From positions 62,001 through 126,000 of the forward strand of contig NZ_JAGEPF010000017.1 in the NCBI RefSeq assembly GCF_017573465.1: DNA of 64,000 nt, in the 5' to 3' direction. Origin of the DNA: Actinomadura violacea (GTDB taxonomy: Bacteria; Actinomycetota; Actinomycetes; Streptosporangiales; Streptosporangiaceae). The translations under genes were made by a program, and so were the position numbers. The notes under the pieces were generated by a model. It was given only the letters and a program-made list of their open reading frames with translations, was not told the origin of the DNA and ran no database searches. Positions 34,855 through 43,735 of the stretch are shown piece by piece (position 1 is the stretch's first letter; every line of letters starts with the position of its first letter).

Positions 34855-36537
34855 TCAGTGCCAGCCGAGGACGGAGACCTCGCTGACCTCGGCGCGGAAC
34901 TGGCCGTCCGTACCGTGGGAGAGCCGGGTGAACCAGAGCAGGACGTAACGCGCGGAATGCGGCCGGGGAAGCTGGAACGACGTGGAGCCGGCGCCCGTCG
35001 TGGTGACCGTCTGGACCTTCTGCATCGACTTCGGGTCGGAGGTGTTACCGACCTTCAGTTGCACCGTCGCCCCGGCGCCCTCGGGCAGTTCGGCCTTGAT
35101 CTCCTTGATCTTGACCGTGTCGCCCAGGTCGAGGAGCAGGCCGAGGCCGCTCTTCAGGCGGCCGAACTCGGCGGAGCTGTAGTAGGAGCTCCGCCAAGTG
35201 GTGCCGGACTTGCCGTCGATGGCGAGCCGCCCCTTCGGGCCCTTGCCTCCGTCGTCGCCCGTGAGGTCGACGCCCTCCGCGCTCTGGATGTTGAGCGCGG
35301 TGGCGGACGGCGTGGCGGGAGCGCTCGTCTTCTTCTGCCCGCCGGTGCCACCCCCGCCGGAATCGTGCTTGGAGCCGTCGCCGCCGGACAGGGCCCAGGC
35401 GCCGAGGCCGACGATGACGGTGAGCGCGGCGGCGGCGACGCCCAGCAGGGCGCGGTTGGCGGGTTTGCGGGGTCGGGACGCGACGGTCGTGGCGTTGGAC
35501 GGCGCCCCCGGCGGAGGCGTGTCGTAGCGGCCGCGCGGCGGCGGGACCTGCCCGGACTGCTGCGGCTGCGCGTGCTGGGCGTGCTGGGCATGTTGGGCGT
35601 GCGAGCCGCGCGCGCGCCTGCCCGGCCCCCGTGTGTCCTGGCCCGGCGCCGGACGCGGCGGGTCCTGGACGGGGGGCTGGTGCGGCTGCGTCGTCGCCGA
35701 CGTGGACGGCGTCGCGGGCCGCTTCGGCGTCGGACGCGGGGACGGCGCGACGCTACCGAGGCCCGCGAACAGCGGCAGCGGGGTGCGCGGCACGCCGCGC
35801 AGCGCCTTCGCCAGCTCGGCGGGCTCGGTGAGCGGCTCGGCGGCGCCGATGCCGAGGCAGCGGCAGACGATCGCGTCGATCGCGTGCGAGATGCCGGCCT
35901 GCACCTGCCGGGGTGCCTGCGGGACGTCGTCCGCGGTGGGCGCCGCGGGCAGGTCGGAGCGCTCCTCGGGGCCCGGCCAGTGCGCGGTGAGCGCCGCGTA
36001 CAGCATCCGGCCGAGGCCGCGGACGTCCTCGGCGGCGGGGTCGTCGGAGTAGCGGTCGCCGAGCACCGCGTCGGTGGCGACGCCGAGCAGCTTGACGGTG
36101 CCGCCGGTCGTCCAGACCAGGTCGCGCGGGGACAGGCAGAGGTGCGCGAGCCCGGCCGCGTGCGCGGCGGCGACCGCCTCGGCGGCCTCGTACAGCAGGG
36201 TCGCGGCGCGGCCCGGCTCCAGCGGGGCCTTGGCGAGCATCTGCTCCAGCGTCTCGCCCGCCACCCACTCGCTGACGACGTAGGCGCTCTCGCCGCTGTC
36301 GTCGGCGTCGAACACCTGGGTGAGGCGGGGGTCGGTGAGGCGGCTGGCGGCGCGGGCGGAGGTCACGACCTCGCCGATGCGGGGGAACTCGGGGTCGAAG
36401 GTGCGGACGGCGACGGCCCTGGCCAGGATCTCGTCGATGGCCTTCCAGAGCGAGGACCCGCCCGAGTCGCTGATGCGCTCCTCGAGCCGGTAGCGGCCGG
36501 CGAGACGCGTGCCGGGTTCGATCACTGACGTGCTCAC
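34855..36537 (-). CDS. Membrane pseudokinase with extracellular C-terminal domain, MurJ-associated
   Basis: A 560-residue protein. The cytoplasmic domain (about 1-270) has the Ser/Thr kinase fold, beginning AGRYRLEERISDSGGSSLWKA. It lacks key catalytic residues: the VAxK lysine is Arg (AVAVRTFD), HRD is replaced by AHLCLSPRDL, and no DFG follows (TVKLLGVATDA). A Pro-rich linker with HAQ repeats, a membrane segment (LLGVAAAALTVIVGLGAWAL) and an external jelly-roll-like domain (about 410-560, DLGDTVKIKEIKAELP) follow. In M. tuberculosis the same modules are fused to MviN (MurJ) and bind FhaA; here they are a separate gene beside murJ. GTG start at 36537. Confidence 0.88.
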   Translation of the reverse strand: MSTSVIEPGTRLAGRYRLEERISDSGGSSLWKAIDEILARAVAVRTFDPEFPRIGEVVTSARAASRLTDPRLTQVFDADDSGESAYVVSEWVAGETLEQMLAKAPLEPGRAATLLYEAAEAVAAAHAAGLAHLCLSPRDLVWTTGGTVKLLGVATDAVLGDRYSDDPAAEDVRGLGRMLYAALTAHWPGPEERSDLPAAPTADDVPQAPRQVQAGISHAIDAIVCRCLGIGAAEPLTEPAELAKALRGVPRTPLPLFAGLGSVAPSPRPTPKRPATPSTSATTQPHQPPVQDPPRPAPGQDTRGPGRRARGSHAQHAQHAQHAQPQQSGQVPPPRGRYDTPPPGAPSNATTVASRPRKPANRALLGVAAAALTVIVGLGAWALSGGDGSKHDSGGGGTGGQKKTSAPATPSATALNIQSAEGVDLTGDDGGKGPKGRLAIDGKSGTTWRSSYYSSAEFGRLKSGLGLLLDLGDTVKIKEIKAELPEGAGATVQLKVGNTSDPKSMQKVQTVTTTGAGSTSFQLPRPHSARYVLLWFTRLSHGTDGQFRAEVSEVSVLGWH

Positions 36538-36716
36538 GGCAACGTCCTGCGCAGGTGGTCAGATCCCATGTTCGTGGCGTGGCAGCTTACGCCTCCGACC
36601 CTCCTCTTTGCGTTCCCCAGGGTGTCAGCCCGCAAGCCGTAGTCCCCCACATGGTAGTGGTTCGAACACGGGAACGGCGGCGTGATCCGGGCGCGTCCCC
36701 CTCACTTTGCCACGTC

Positions 36717-38912
36717 TTACCGGCGTCCGCCCGGCAACCTGCGCGCGAACGTGGCGATCGTCGCCTGTACCTCGTCGACCCGCAGCAGTTTGGCGAACAG
36801 CAGGTACAGCAGCCCGCCGCCCGCCGCGCCCACGACCAGGGTGCCGAGGGCGGGCAGCATCGAGTCGGTGCCGACGGCGGCGTCGGCGACGGCGTGCACC
36901 GCGTACGCGAAGCCGATCAGCGGCCAGATCGCGACCAGCAGCTTCAGGTGGCCGCCGACGATGCGGCGGCCGTCGATCCCGCCGAGCTTGCGGCGCAGCA
37001 CCAGCCAGCACACGAACGTGCCGACGATGTTGGTGATCGCGTAGCCGCCGGCGATGCCGACCACGATCCACTTGACGCCGAGCAGGTTGTAGGCGGCGAA
37101 CGCCATGATGATGTTGGACGTGACCGACACGGCGCCGACCAGCGCGGGCGTGCGGGTGTCGCCGAACGCGTAGAAGACCCGCAGCATCAGCTGGTAGGTG
37201 GAGAACGGCACCAGCGCGATCGCGAACATCTGCATCACGCGGGCGATCACCAGCGCGTCCTCGGGCCTGGTGTTGCCGTGCGCGAACAGCACGGTGGTGA
37301 TCTCCGGGCCGAGCACCAGCATCAGCGCCGCCGCCGGCATGATGATCACCGAGGAGAGGCGCAGCCCGCTGGAGAACGCCGCCCGCACGTCGGCGATCTT
37401 GCCCTCGGCGGCGAACCGGCTCATCCGGGGCAGCAGCGCGGTGATCACCGAGACGCCGACGATCGCGTACGGCAGCTGGAAGAGCTGGTAGGCGTTGAAG
37501 TACGGGGTGTACCCGTAGCCCTCGCCGAGGCCCTTCTGCGTGCCGAGGTCGCCGGCCCGGTTCGCCAGGGCGGTGACGACGGCGAGGCCGATCTGCGTCG
37601 CGACGACGTACAGCAGCGTCCACCCGGCCATGCGGCCGACCTGCCCGATCTCGTCGCGCCGGAAGTCGAAGCGCGGCCGCCACCGGAAGCCGACGCGGCG
37701 CAGCGACGGCCACAGCGCGACGGTCTGCAGCACGATGCCGCCCGTCGTGCCGACCGCCAGCACCATGAACTCGGTGTTGGAGATGCTGGACGGGTCGACC
37801 TTCCCGGACGCCATGGCCAGGAACACCCCGCCGACGCCGATCACGATGATGTTGTTCAGGATCGGCGCCCACATGGGGGCGGCGAAGCTGCCGCGCGTGT
37901 TCAGGATGGCGCCCGCGAACGCTCCGACTCCGTAGAAGAAGATCTGCGGCAGGAAGAACTCGGCGAACAGGATCGCGATATGCCGCTGGTCGCCCTTGTA
38001 GCTGCCGGCGAGCACGTCGATGAACAGCGGGGCGGCGATCACGGCGACGACCGTCAGCACGCCGAGGCCGATCACCGCGAGGGTGAACACCCGCTGCTCG
38101 TACTGCTCGCCGTAGGTGCGGTCGCGTTCCTTGGCGCGCACCAGCAGCGGCACGATGACGCTGGTCAGGATGCCGCCGAGGAGCAGGTCGTAGACCTGGT
38201 TCGGGATCGTGTTGGCGGTGTTGTAGGCGTTGGCGAGCGACCCGGTGCCGAGCGCGGCGACGATGACGGCGGTGCGCAGGAATCCCGTGACGCGGGACGC
38301 GAGCGTGCCGACCGCCATGATCGCGCCGGAGCGGAGGATGCCGCCGGCCTTGCCGCCGTCGGCGGCGCCGTCCGCCGGGGGCGGGACGTCGACGACGGTC
38401 TCGCCCACGGGGCCGCCCCCGCCTGGGAGCGGGATGTCAATCGCGGTCTCGGCCGCGATGTTCGCCGCGGTGCGCGGCGTGCCCGCCGGTGCTTGGCCCG
38501 GGTAGCCCGCCGGGTTCGCCGGGACCGGACGGCCCTGCGGCGCCTGGGGCTGCGGGGGAGCCGGGGGCCGCTGATGGCGCGGCTGCCGGGGAGGTTGCGG
38601 GGGGTACGGGGGCTGCTGGCCCCGCGCCGGGTAGCCCTGCGGGGTCTGCTCCGGGTAGCCCTGCGGCCCCTGGGCCGGCGGGGGTCCCTGGGGCGCCGGG
38701 TATCCCTGCGGCGGACGGCCCCGTGAAGGACCGCCCTGCGGCGGACGCCCCTGCGGAGGGCCCTGCCGAGGGCCCGGCTGGGGGTTCTGCGGGCGGTACT
38801 CCGGACCCGGGGTACCCGGACCCTGGGAACCCGGACCCCGGGAACCCGGGACCGGGGAATCCGTCCCCCGGTTCTCCGGACCCTGCTGGTCCCATTCCGG
38901 TCGACCCGTCAC
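36717..38912 (-). CDS. murJ: Lipid II flippase MurJ (MviN) with long Pro/Gln-rich N-terminus
   Basis: A 731-residue MOP-superfamily protein with about 14 membrane segments that exports the peptidoglycan precursor lipid II. Family motifs include SGAIMAVGTLASRVTGFLRT, ANTIPNQVYDLLLGGILTSV, PQIFFYGVGAFAGAILNTRG and PYAIVGVSVITALLPRMSRF. About 190 residues of cytoplasmic N-terminus are Pro/Gly/Gln-rich (PPQGYPAPQGPPP). GTG at 38912 has GGAGG 6 nt upstream, a strong site. That start lies inside the reading frame of the upstream DUF6049 gene, which stays open for 476 nt into murJ. The pseudokinase gene follows 179 nt later. Confidence 0.93.
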   Translation of the reverse strand: MTGRPEWDQQGPENRGTDSPVPGSRGPGSQGPGTPGPEYRPQNPQPGPRQGPPQGRPPQGGPSRGRPPQGYPAPQGPPPAQGPQGYPEQTPQGYPARGQQPPYPPQPPRQPRHQRPPAPPQPQAPQGRPVPANPAGYPGQAPAGTPRTAANIAAETAIDIPLPGGGGPVGETVVDVPPPADGAADGGKAGGILRSGAIMAVGTLASRVTGFLRTAVIVAALGTGSLANAYNTANTIPNQVYDLLLGGILTSVIVPLLVRAKERDRTYGEQYEQRVFTLAVIGLGVLTVVAVIAAPLFIDVLAGSYKGDQRHIAILFAEFFLPQIFFYGVGAFAGAILNTRGSFAAPMWAPILNNIIVIGVGGVFLAMASGKVDPSSISNTEFMVLAVGTTGGIVLQTVALWPSLRRVGFRWRPRFDFRRDEIGQVGRMAGWTLLYVVATQIGLAVVTALANRAGDLGTQKGLGEGYGYTPYFNAYQLFQLPYAIVGVSVITALLPRMSRFAAEGKIADVRAAFSSGLRLSSVIIMPAAALMLVLGPEITTVLFAHGNTRPEDALVIARVMQMFAIALVPFSTYQLMLRVFYAFGDTRTPALVGAVSVTSNIIMAFAAYNLLGVKWIVVGIAGGYAITNIVGTFVCWLVLRRKLGGIDGRRIVGGHLKLLVAIWPLIGFAYAVHAVADAAVGTDSMLPALGTLVVGAAGGGLLYLLFAKLLRVDEVQATIATFARRLPGGRR

Positions 38913-41127
38913 CGGCTGCCTCCGCTTTCCGGCGGCGCCTCGCTCTGATGGCCCGCACTCCGACGCCCACGAAGAGTACGGCAAGTCCGCCACCGGTGAT
39001 GAGCAGGGACAGCCGCCCGTACCCGGTGGTGCGGACGGTGATGGTGGCGCTGCTGAAGACCTTGCCCGAAGCCGGGTCCCGCAACTCCAGCCGGACGTCG
39101 AAGTTGCCGTTGCCCGCCGCCTGCGCGGGGAACCAGCGCTGCTGCTGCTCCCCCGGCCGCAGCGTGATGACGTCCTCGTCCTTGTCGAGCTTGCCGAGCT
39201 GCAGCTTGGCGGTGTTCGCGGACACGGCGACCAGCCGCACCTGCACCGACTGGCCGTGCAGGGTGTTCTTGACGGTCACCGGGAACTTGCCGGAGCTGCC
39301 CGCGAGGTTCGTCCGCCGGTTCTTGGTGGTGACGATCCGGACCCGCGCCATCTCGTGGTCGAGTTCGCCGGACAGCTCGATCCGCGCGTTGCGGGCGCGG
39401 GCCGGGCTCGTCCGCCAGGACGCCGACTGGACGCGCAGCAGGGCGCGCTCGTAGGAGATGCCGATCGGCTCCGTCATGATCGCGCGGAACCGGGCGGCGC
39501 GGCGGGCGATGGCCGCGACCTGGTCGAGGTAGGCGCTGCCGAGCTCGTAGCGCTGGTAGCCGTCGTTGTAGGCGCGCAGCGTCCGGGCCTGCGCGCGAAC
39601 CCGCTCGATCTTGTCGAGGCCCGCCGGGCGCAGCCACGACGCGCCCTTGGTGAACTTCAGCAGGTGGTCGGCCAGGCCGGGGGCGGGGTTCCAGTTCCGG
39701 TCGGGGGCGATGACCAGGGTGCGCCGGACGTTGGGCGCCTCGCCGGCGATCACCGCGGTCTCGGCGAGGAACCGCTGCTCGGTGAGGACGGCGCCGCCGG
39801 GGGCCCGCGAGTTGGCGCTGACGACGTCGTTCAGGCCGGAGTCGTAGATCAGCGTCTTGTGGGTGCCCTGGTGGGCGGTCCGGATCGCGCTGGTGGCGTT
39901 CGCCGCCTCGCCCTGCGGCAGGTCGCCGAACTGGAGGTCGCTCATCAGGAACGACCCGCCGCCCTTGAGGCCGTACTTGGCCAGCGCGTCGAGCGTGTCG
40001 GGGCCGGCGACGCCGTAGGGCGGCCACGCGTAGCGCGCGTCGGGGGCGCGGCCGATGACGTCGGAGGCGACGCGGGTGTTGCGCGGGTCGAACGCGGTCG
40101 CGATCGGCCCGGTCGTCTTGAGGCGGGCGAGCGCCACGACGTCGGGGTCGGCGTACGGGAGGGTGAAGTAGCGGTGGTCGCCCTTCGCGGCGTTCCGCAG
40201 GGCCGTCAGCCACGCGGCCGCGGCGGGGCTCTTCTTCACGGTCTTGGTGGACGTGTCGGATCCGGGCGTCAGCACGTGGTAGTCGTGCCGCGCCATCTGC
40301 TGGACGTCGTCGAGCAGCGCCGGGTCGACCGCCCAGGTGACGGGGGTCTTGGGGTTGGCCGTGACCGCGCCGACGAGGTCGTTGAGGCGTCCGGTGCCGG
40401 CCAGTTCGGGCGCGAGCCGGTCGTCGAGGAAGATCGAGTCGCCGGTGCGGTGCTGCTGGTCGGCGAGCGGCAGCACCCAGCCGACGGCGACGGGCTGGAA
40501 GTGCGTCTGCTTCGGCATGAACGTCACGAACGTCGTCACGCCGCCGACGACCTGCTGCGCGGAGTTCAGCACCTCGACGCCGACCGGGTAGACGCCGGGG
40601 GTGCCGCTCGGCGCGGCCAGCCCGAGCGAGGCGACGGGGACCTTGAACTCCCAGTTCTGCTTGCCGCCGGCGGCGCCCGCCTGCGCGATCTGCTTGGCCT
40701 CGCCGGAGACGGGGAGCTGGTTCGCGGTCATCTGGGCGTACTGGTCGAGCTGGCTGCGGCTGCCGATCGGCTGCCGGCCGTAGCGCAGCCGCAGCGTCAG
40801 GCCGCCGATCTCGTGCCCGGACCGGTTCTGCGCCAGGCCGCGGATGTCGAGCTTGGAGTTCGCCTTGAGCGGCTTCGGGCTGACCTTGGTGAGCGCGAGG
40901 CCGACCTGGGCGCGGCCGCGTCCCAGGTCGGGGGTCTGCGGGGCATCGGGGGAGCCGGGTTGAGCCGCGTCGGGTTGCGCCGCCTCGGGTGGGGCGGCGC
41001 CGGGTTGCGCGGCCGCGGCCCGGGCGAGCGCGCCGGTGCCGGGGGCGGCGGCGAGCGCGGGGCCCGCCCCCACCGCGAACCACGGCAGCACGGCCGCCAG
41101 CGTCACCGCGCGTCTGACCGCTCTCAC
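38437..41127 (-). CDS. DUF6049 secreted/membrane protein; 3' end overlaps murJ
   Basis: As read, an 896-residue protein. A signal peptide (AVTLAAVLPWFAVGAGPALA) and a short Ala/Pro region are followed by a large extracytoplasmic part of about 650 residues with DUF6049 features (RTGDSIFLDDRLAPEL, FTLPYADPDVVALA, YAWPPYG). One C-terminal membrane segment follows (LLITGGGLAVLFVGVGVRAI), then a basic stop-transfer RARRRRKAEA. The natural end should be soon after, but the frame runs on for about 155 Gly/Pro-rich residues to 38437, across the murJ start. In the neighbouring frame a TGA sits exactly at the murJ GTG (GTGA, 38909-38912). GTG start at 41127 with GGAG upstream. The role is unknown; the conserved place beside murJ suggests cell-wall work. 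Confidence 0.8.
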   Translation of the reverse strand: MRAVRRAVTLAAVLPWFAVGAGPALAAAPGTGALARAAAAQPGAAPPEAAQPDAAQPGSPDAPQTPDLGRGRAQVGLALTKVSPKPLKANSKLDIRGLAQNRSGHEIGGLTLRLRYGRQPIGSRSQLDQYAQMTANQLPVSGEAKQIAQAGAAGGKQNWEFKVPVASLGLAAPSGTPGVYPVGVEVLNSAQQVVGGVTTFVTFMPKQTHFQPVAVGWVLPLADQQHRTGDSIFLDDRLAPELAGTGRLNDLVGAVTANPKTPVTWAVDPALLDDVQQMARHDYHVLTPGSDTSTKTVKKSPAAAAWLTALRNAAKGDHRYFTLPYADPDVVALARLKTTGPIATAFDPRNTRVASDVIGRAPDARYAWPPYGVAGPDTLDALAKYGLKGGGSFLMSDLQFGDLPQGEAANATSAIRTAHQGTHKTLIYDSGLNDVVSANSRAPGGAVLTEQRFLAETAVIAGEAPNVRRTLVIAPDRNWNPAPGLADHLLKFTKGASWLRPAGLDKIERVRAQARTLRAYNDGYQRYELGSAYLDQVAAIARRAARFRAIMTEPIGISYERALLRVQSASWRTSPARARNARIELSGELDHEMARVRIVTTKNRRTNLAGSSGKFPVTVKNTLHGQSVQVRLVAVSANTAKLQLGKLDKDEDVITLRPGEQQQRWFPAQAAGNGNFDVRLELRDPASGKVFSSATITVRTTGYGRLSLLITGGGLAVLFVGVGVRAIRARRRRKAEAAGDGSTGMGPAGSGEPGDGFPGPGFPGSGFPGSGYPGSGVPPAEPPAGPSAGPSAGASAAGRSFTGPSAAGIPGAPGTPAGPGAAGLPGADPAGLPGAGPAAPVPPATSPAAAPSAAPGSPAAPGAAGPSGPGEPGGLPGPSTGGHAAHRGEHRGRDRD

Positions 41128-41273
41128 GCCGTCTCCGCCCTCACGCCGTGCCCGCGCACAAGTCCGCCCGACGGCCGCCCGGCGCCGGGTCCGCCGCGGG
41201 GCGGAGGTCGATTTCCCGCACCACGGCCCCGATGGTAGTCGGGACCGGCCGGGCGCCGGACTTCCGATCCGGA

Positions 41274-41918
41274 TCAGCCCACCGGACGGCGCCGATCCGG
41301 CGTGTTCGCCGCGCCGCGCCGGGGCCCGGGCGCCGGGAGGTCCGGCACGGCGGCCAGATCGACGGGCTTGGCCTGGCACAACGCGGCGAGGTCGTGGCCG
41401 CGGATGCCGAGCGCCGTGGACGGCTCGCCGGTCGGGGTGTAGACGACGTCCGGACCGGGCGGGCCGTCCGCGAGCCGCTGGTCGATCAGCAGCGGCATCG
41501 ACTCCGGCAGCAGCAGCGGGCACACCAGCCCGGCCGCGTACTCGGTGACGGCGTTGACCAGGTCGGCGCGGGCCGGGACGACCCGCGCGGCGCCCATCGC
41601 GCGGCGGACCGCCTCGCCGGGCGGCCGGTCCCCCGCCCGGACGATCACCCCGGCCAGGAACCGCCGGCCCCGGCCCCGGTCCCGGCGCGGGCCGCCACGA
41701 CCGAGGCCGCCACCGAGGCCGCCGCCGTGGCCGCCGCCGTGGCCGCCGCCGGAGTCGTCGTCGCAGGTGAAGACGCGCGTCACCAGGCACCGGTCGGCCG
41801 GGAGGCCGAGCGCCTTCGGCAGTTCGTCGGCGTGGGCGATGCCGATGGGCAGCCGCACGATCTCGTGCACGGCCTCCCATTCGAGCAGCGCGCGGTGGAG
41901 GGTGAGGGCGTCCTTCAT
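41274..41918 (-). CDS. YbaK/ProX-type aminoacyl-tRNA deacylase domain protein
   Basis: A 214-residue member of the YbaK/prolyl-tRNA-synthetase-associated fold. It begins MKDALTLHRALLEWEAVHEI, and the later core contains MGAARVVPARADLVNAVTEY, GLVCPLLLPE and DVVYTPTGEPSTALGIRGHD, as in trans-editing proteins that hydrolyse mischarged tRNAs. Between the first strands and the core there is a low-complexity insert with GGGHGGGHGGGLGGGLG followed by an Arg-rich run. ATG at 41918 with GGAG 7 nt upstream. It is divergent from the CCA-adding enzyme gene; the 347-nt gap between them holds their promoters and a short GGGGA/TCCCC hairpin near 42000. Confidence 0.82.
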   Translation of the reverse strand: MKDALTLHRALLEWEAVHEIVRLPIGIAHADELPKALGLPADRCLVTRVFTCDDDSGGGHGGGHGGGLGGGLGRGGPRRDRGRGRRFLAGVIVRAGDRPPGEAVRRAMGAARVVPARADLVNAVTEYAAGLVCPLLLPESMPLLIDQRLADGPPGPDVVYTPTGEPSTALGIRGHDLAALCQAKPVDLAAVPDLPAPGPRRGAANTPDRRRPVG

Positions 41919-42265
41919 CAGCTGGCTCCGTCCCGCGGGGCAACTCCCCGCCACATCCCCGCGCCGGTCTCCCTGTGCCCCCGTACGTCGCACTTTGCGG
42001 GGAATGTCCCCACATACCCGAGGAGCTCGGTCCAACACGCGTCCAACCGCGGGTCGAGCCTCCGCGGAGCCTCCCGGGCGCGTCGCGGCGCATGTGCGGC
42101 GGACCGGCGGCCCGCGGATCCCGATACCGTGGTGGGTACGGGAGGCTCACCGGCGGCCGCGCCGATCTCGTCGCAGCGCCCGGAACGTGACCCGGAGCCG
42201 ACGCCGTGAAGGCCGGCGCCCGCCGAAAGTCCTTTGTCAGCCCGCTCACCAAGGAAATACGCTCG

Positions 42266-43735
42266 ATGGCCGTGCTCGACCAGGTGCCCGACGACAACGA
42301 GAACCCCAGCGCCACCGCGAACCGCAGGACCGCGATCGCGGAACTGCTGCGCCGGATAGCGCCGGTCGCCGACGAGCTGGGCGAGCGGTTCGCCGCCGCC
42401 GGGCACGAGCTGGCCCTGGTCGGCGGGCCCGTCCGGGACGCGCTGCTGCGCCGGCCGTCCAAGGACGTCGACCTGACCACCGACGCGCCGCCGCAGAAGA
42501 TCCTGGAGATCATCGACGGCTGGGCCGACAACGTCTGGACGATCGGCATCGAGTTCGGCACGGTCGGGCTGCGCAAGAACGGCCACGAGCTGGAGATCAC
42601 CACCTACCGCAGCGAGTCCTACGACCCGAAGTCCCGCAAGCCCGAGGTGTCCTACGGCACCTCCCTCGTCGAGGACCTTCGCCGCCGCGACTTCGCGGTG
42701 AACGCGATGGCGGCGCGGCTGCCCGGCTACGAGTTCGTCGACCCGTTCGGCGGCCTCACCGACCTGCGGCGCAAACTGCTGCGGACGCCCGGCAGGCCCG
42801 AGGACTCCTTCAGCGACGACCCGCTGCGGATGATGCGGGCCGCCCGGTTCGCCGCGCAGCTCGGCTTCACCGTCGCGCCCGACGTCGTCCAGGCGATGAA
42901 GGACATGGCGGGCCGGATCGAGATCGTCTCCGCCGAGCGGGTCCGCGACGAGCTGTCCAAGCTGATCTGCGGGACGTACCCGCGCGAGGGCCTGGCGCTG
43001 CTCGTCGACACCGGCCTCGCCGCGCACGTCCTGCCGGAGCTGCCGAAGCTGCGGCTCGAGATCGACGAGCACCACCGGCACAAGGACGTCTACGAGCACT
43101 CGCTGATCGTCCTGGAGCAGGCGATCGCGCAGGAGAAGGAGGGCCCCGACCTCGTCCTGCGGCTCGCGGCGCTGCTGCACGACATCGGCAAGCCGCGGAC
43201 GCGCCGGTTCGAGGCGGGCGGGCGCGTCTCGTTCCACCACCACGAGGTCGTCGGCGCGAAGATGACCCGCAAGCGGCTGACCGCGCTGCGCTACCCGAAG
43301 GACGTCATCGCCGACGCGTCCCGGCTGGTCGAGCTGCACCTGCGGTTCCACGGCTACGGCACCGGCGAGTGGACGGACTCGGCCGTCCGCCGGTACGTCC
43401 GGGACGCGGGGCCGCTGCTCACCCGGCTGCACAAGCTCACCCGCGCCGACTGCACCACCCGCAACAAGCGCAAGGCCGACCGGCTCCGCCGCACCTACGA
43501 CGACCTGGAGACGCGGATCGACCGGCTCGCCGAGGAGGAGGAGCTCGCCGCGATCCGGCCCGAGATCGACGGCAACGAGATCCAGGAGATCCTCGGCATC
43601 AGGCCGGGGCCGCTCGTCGGCAAGGCCTACAAGTTCCTCCTGGAGCTGCGCCTCGACCAGGGGATGGTCGGCAAGGAGGCCGCCGAGCGGGAACTGCGCC
43701 GCTGGGCCGCCGAGGAAGGGATCAAGCCCGAATGA
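42266..43735 (+). CDS. cca: CCA tRNA nucleotidyltransferase (CCA-adding enzyme)
   Basis: A 489-residue class II enzyme that builds or repairs the CCA end of tRNAs. The nucleotidyltransferase head has ALVGGPVRDALLRRPSKDVD with the metal-binding DVDLTTD, then EITTYRSESYDPKSRKPEV and the RRRDFAVNAMA motif. RFAAQLGF and the neck/body follow. A C-terminal HD domain (LLHDIGKPRTRRF) is typical of the long actinobacterial form. ATG at 42266 with AAGGAA about 10 nt upstream; an in-frame start 60 nt upstream is less likely. It overlaps bioA by 4 nt (ATGA). Confidence 0.95.
   Translation: MAVLDQVPDDNENPSATANRRTAIAELLRRIAPVADELGERFAAAGHELALVGGPVRDALLRRPSKDVDLTTDAPPQKILEIIDGWADNVWTIGIEFGTVGLRKNGHELEITTYRSESYDPKSRKPEVSYGTSLVEDLRRRDFAVNAMAARLPGYEFVDPFGGLTDLRRKLLRTPGRPEDSFSDDPLRMMRAARFAAQLGFTVAPDVVQAMKDMAGRIEIVSAERVRDELSKLICGTYPREGLALLVDTGLAAHVLPELPKLRLEIDEHHRHKDVYEHSLIVLEQAIAQEKEGPDLVLRLAALLHDIGKPRTRRFEAGGRVSFHHHEVVGAKMTRKRLTALRYPKDVIADASRLVELHLRFHGYGTGEWTDSAVRRYVRDAGPLLTRLHKLTRADCTTRNKRKADRLRRTYDDLETRIDRLAEEEELAAIRPEIDGNEIQEILGIRPGPLVGKAYKFLLELRLDQGMVGKEAAERELRRWAAEEGIKPE

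Noticed and set aside
38909..41083. Alternative frame for the DUF6049 region
   Set aside because: Almost entirely Arg/Pro/Gly shadow sequence; only its final TGA, which overlaps the murJ start, is of interest and is discussed as a finding.
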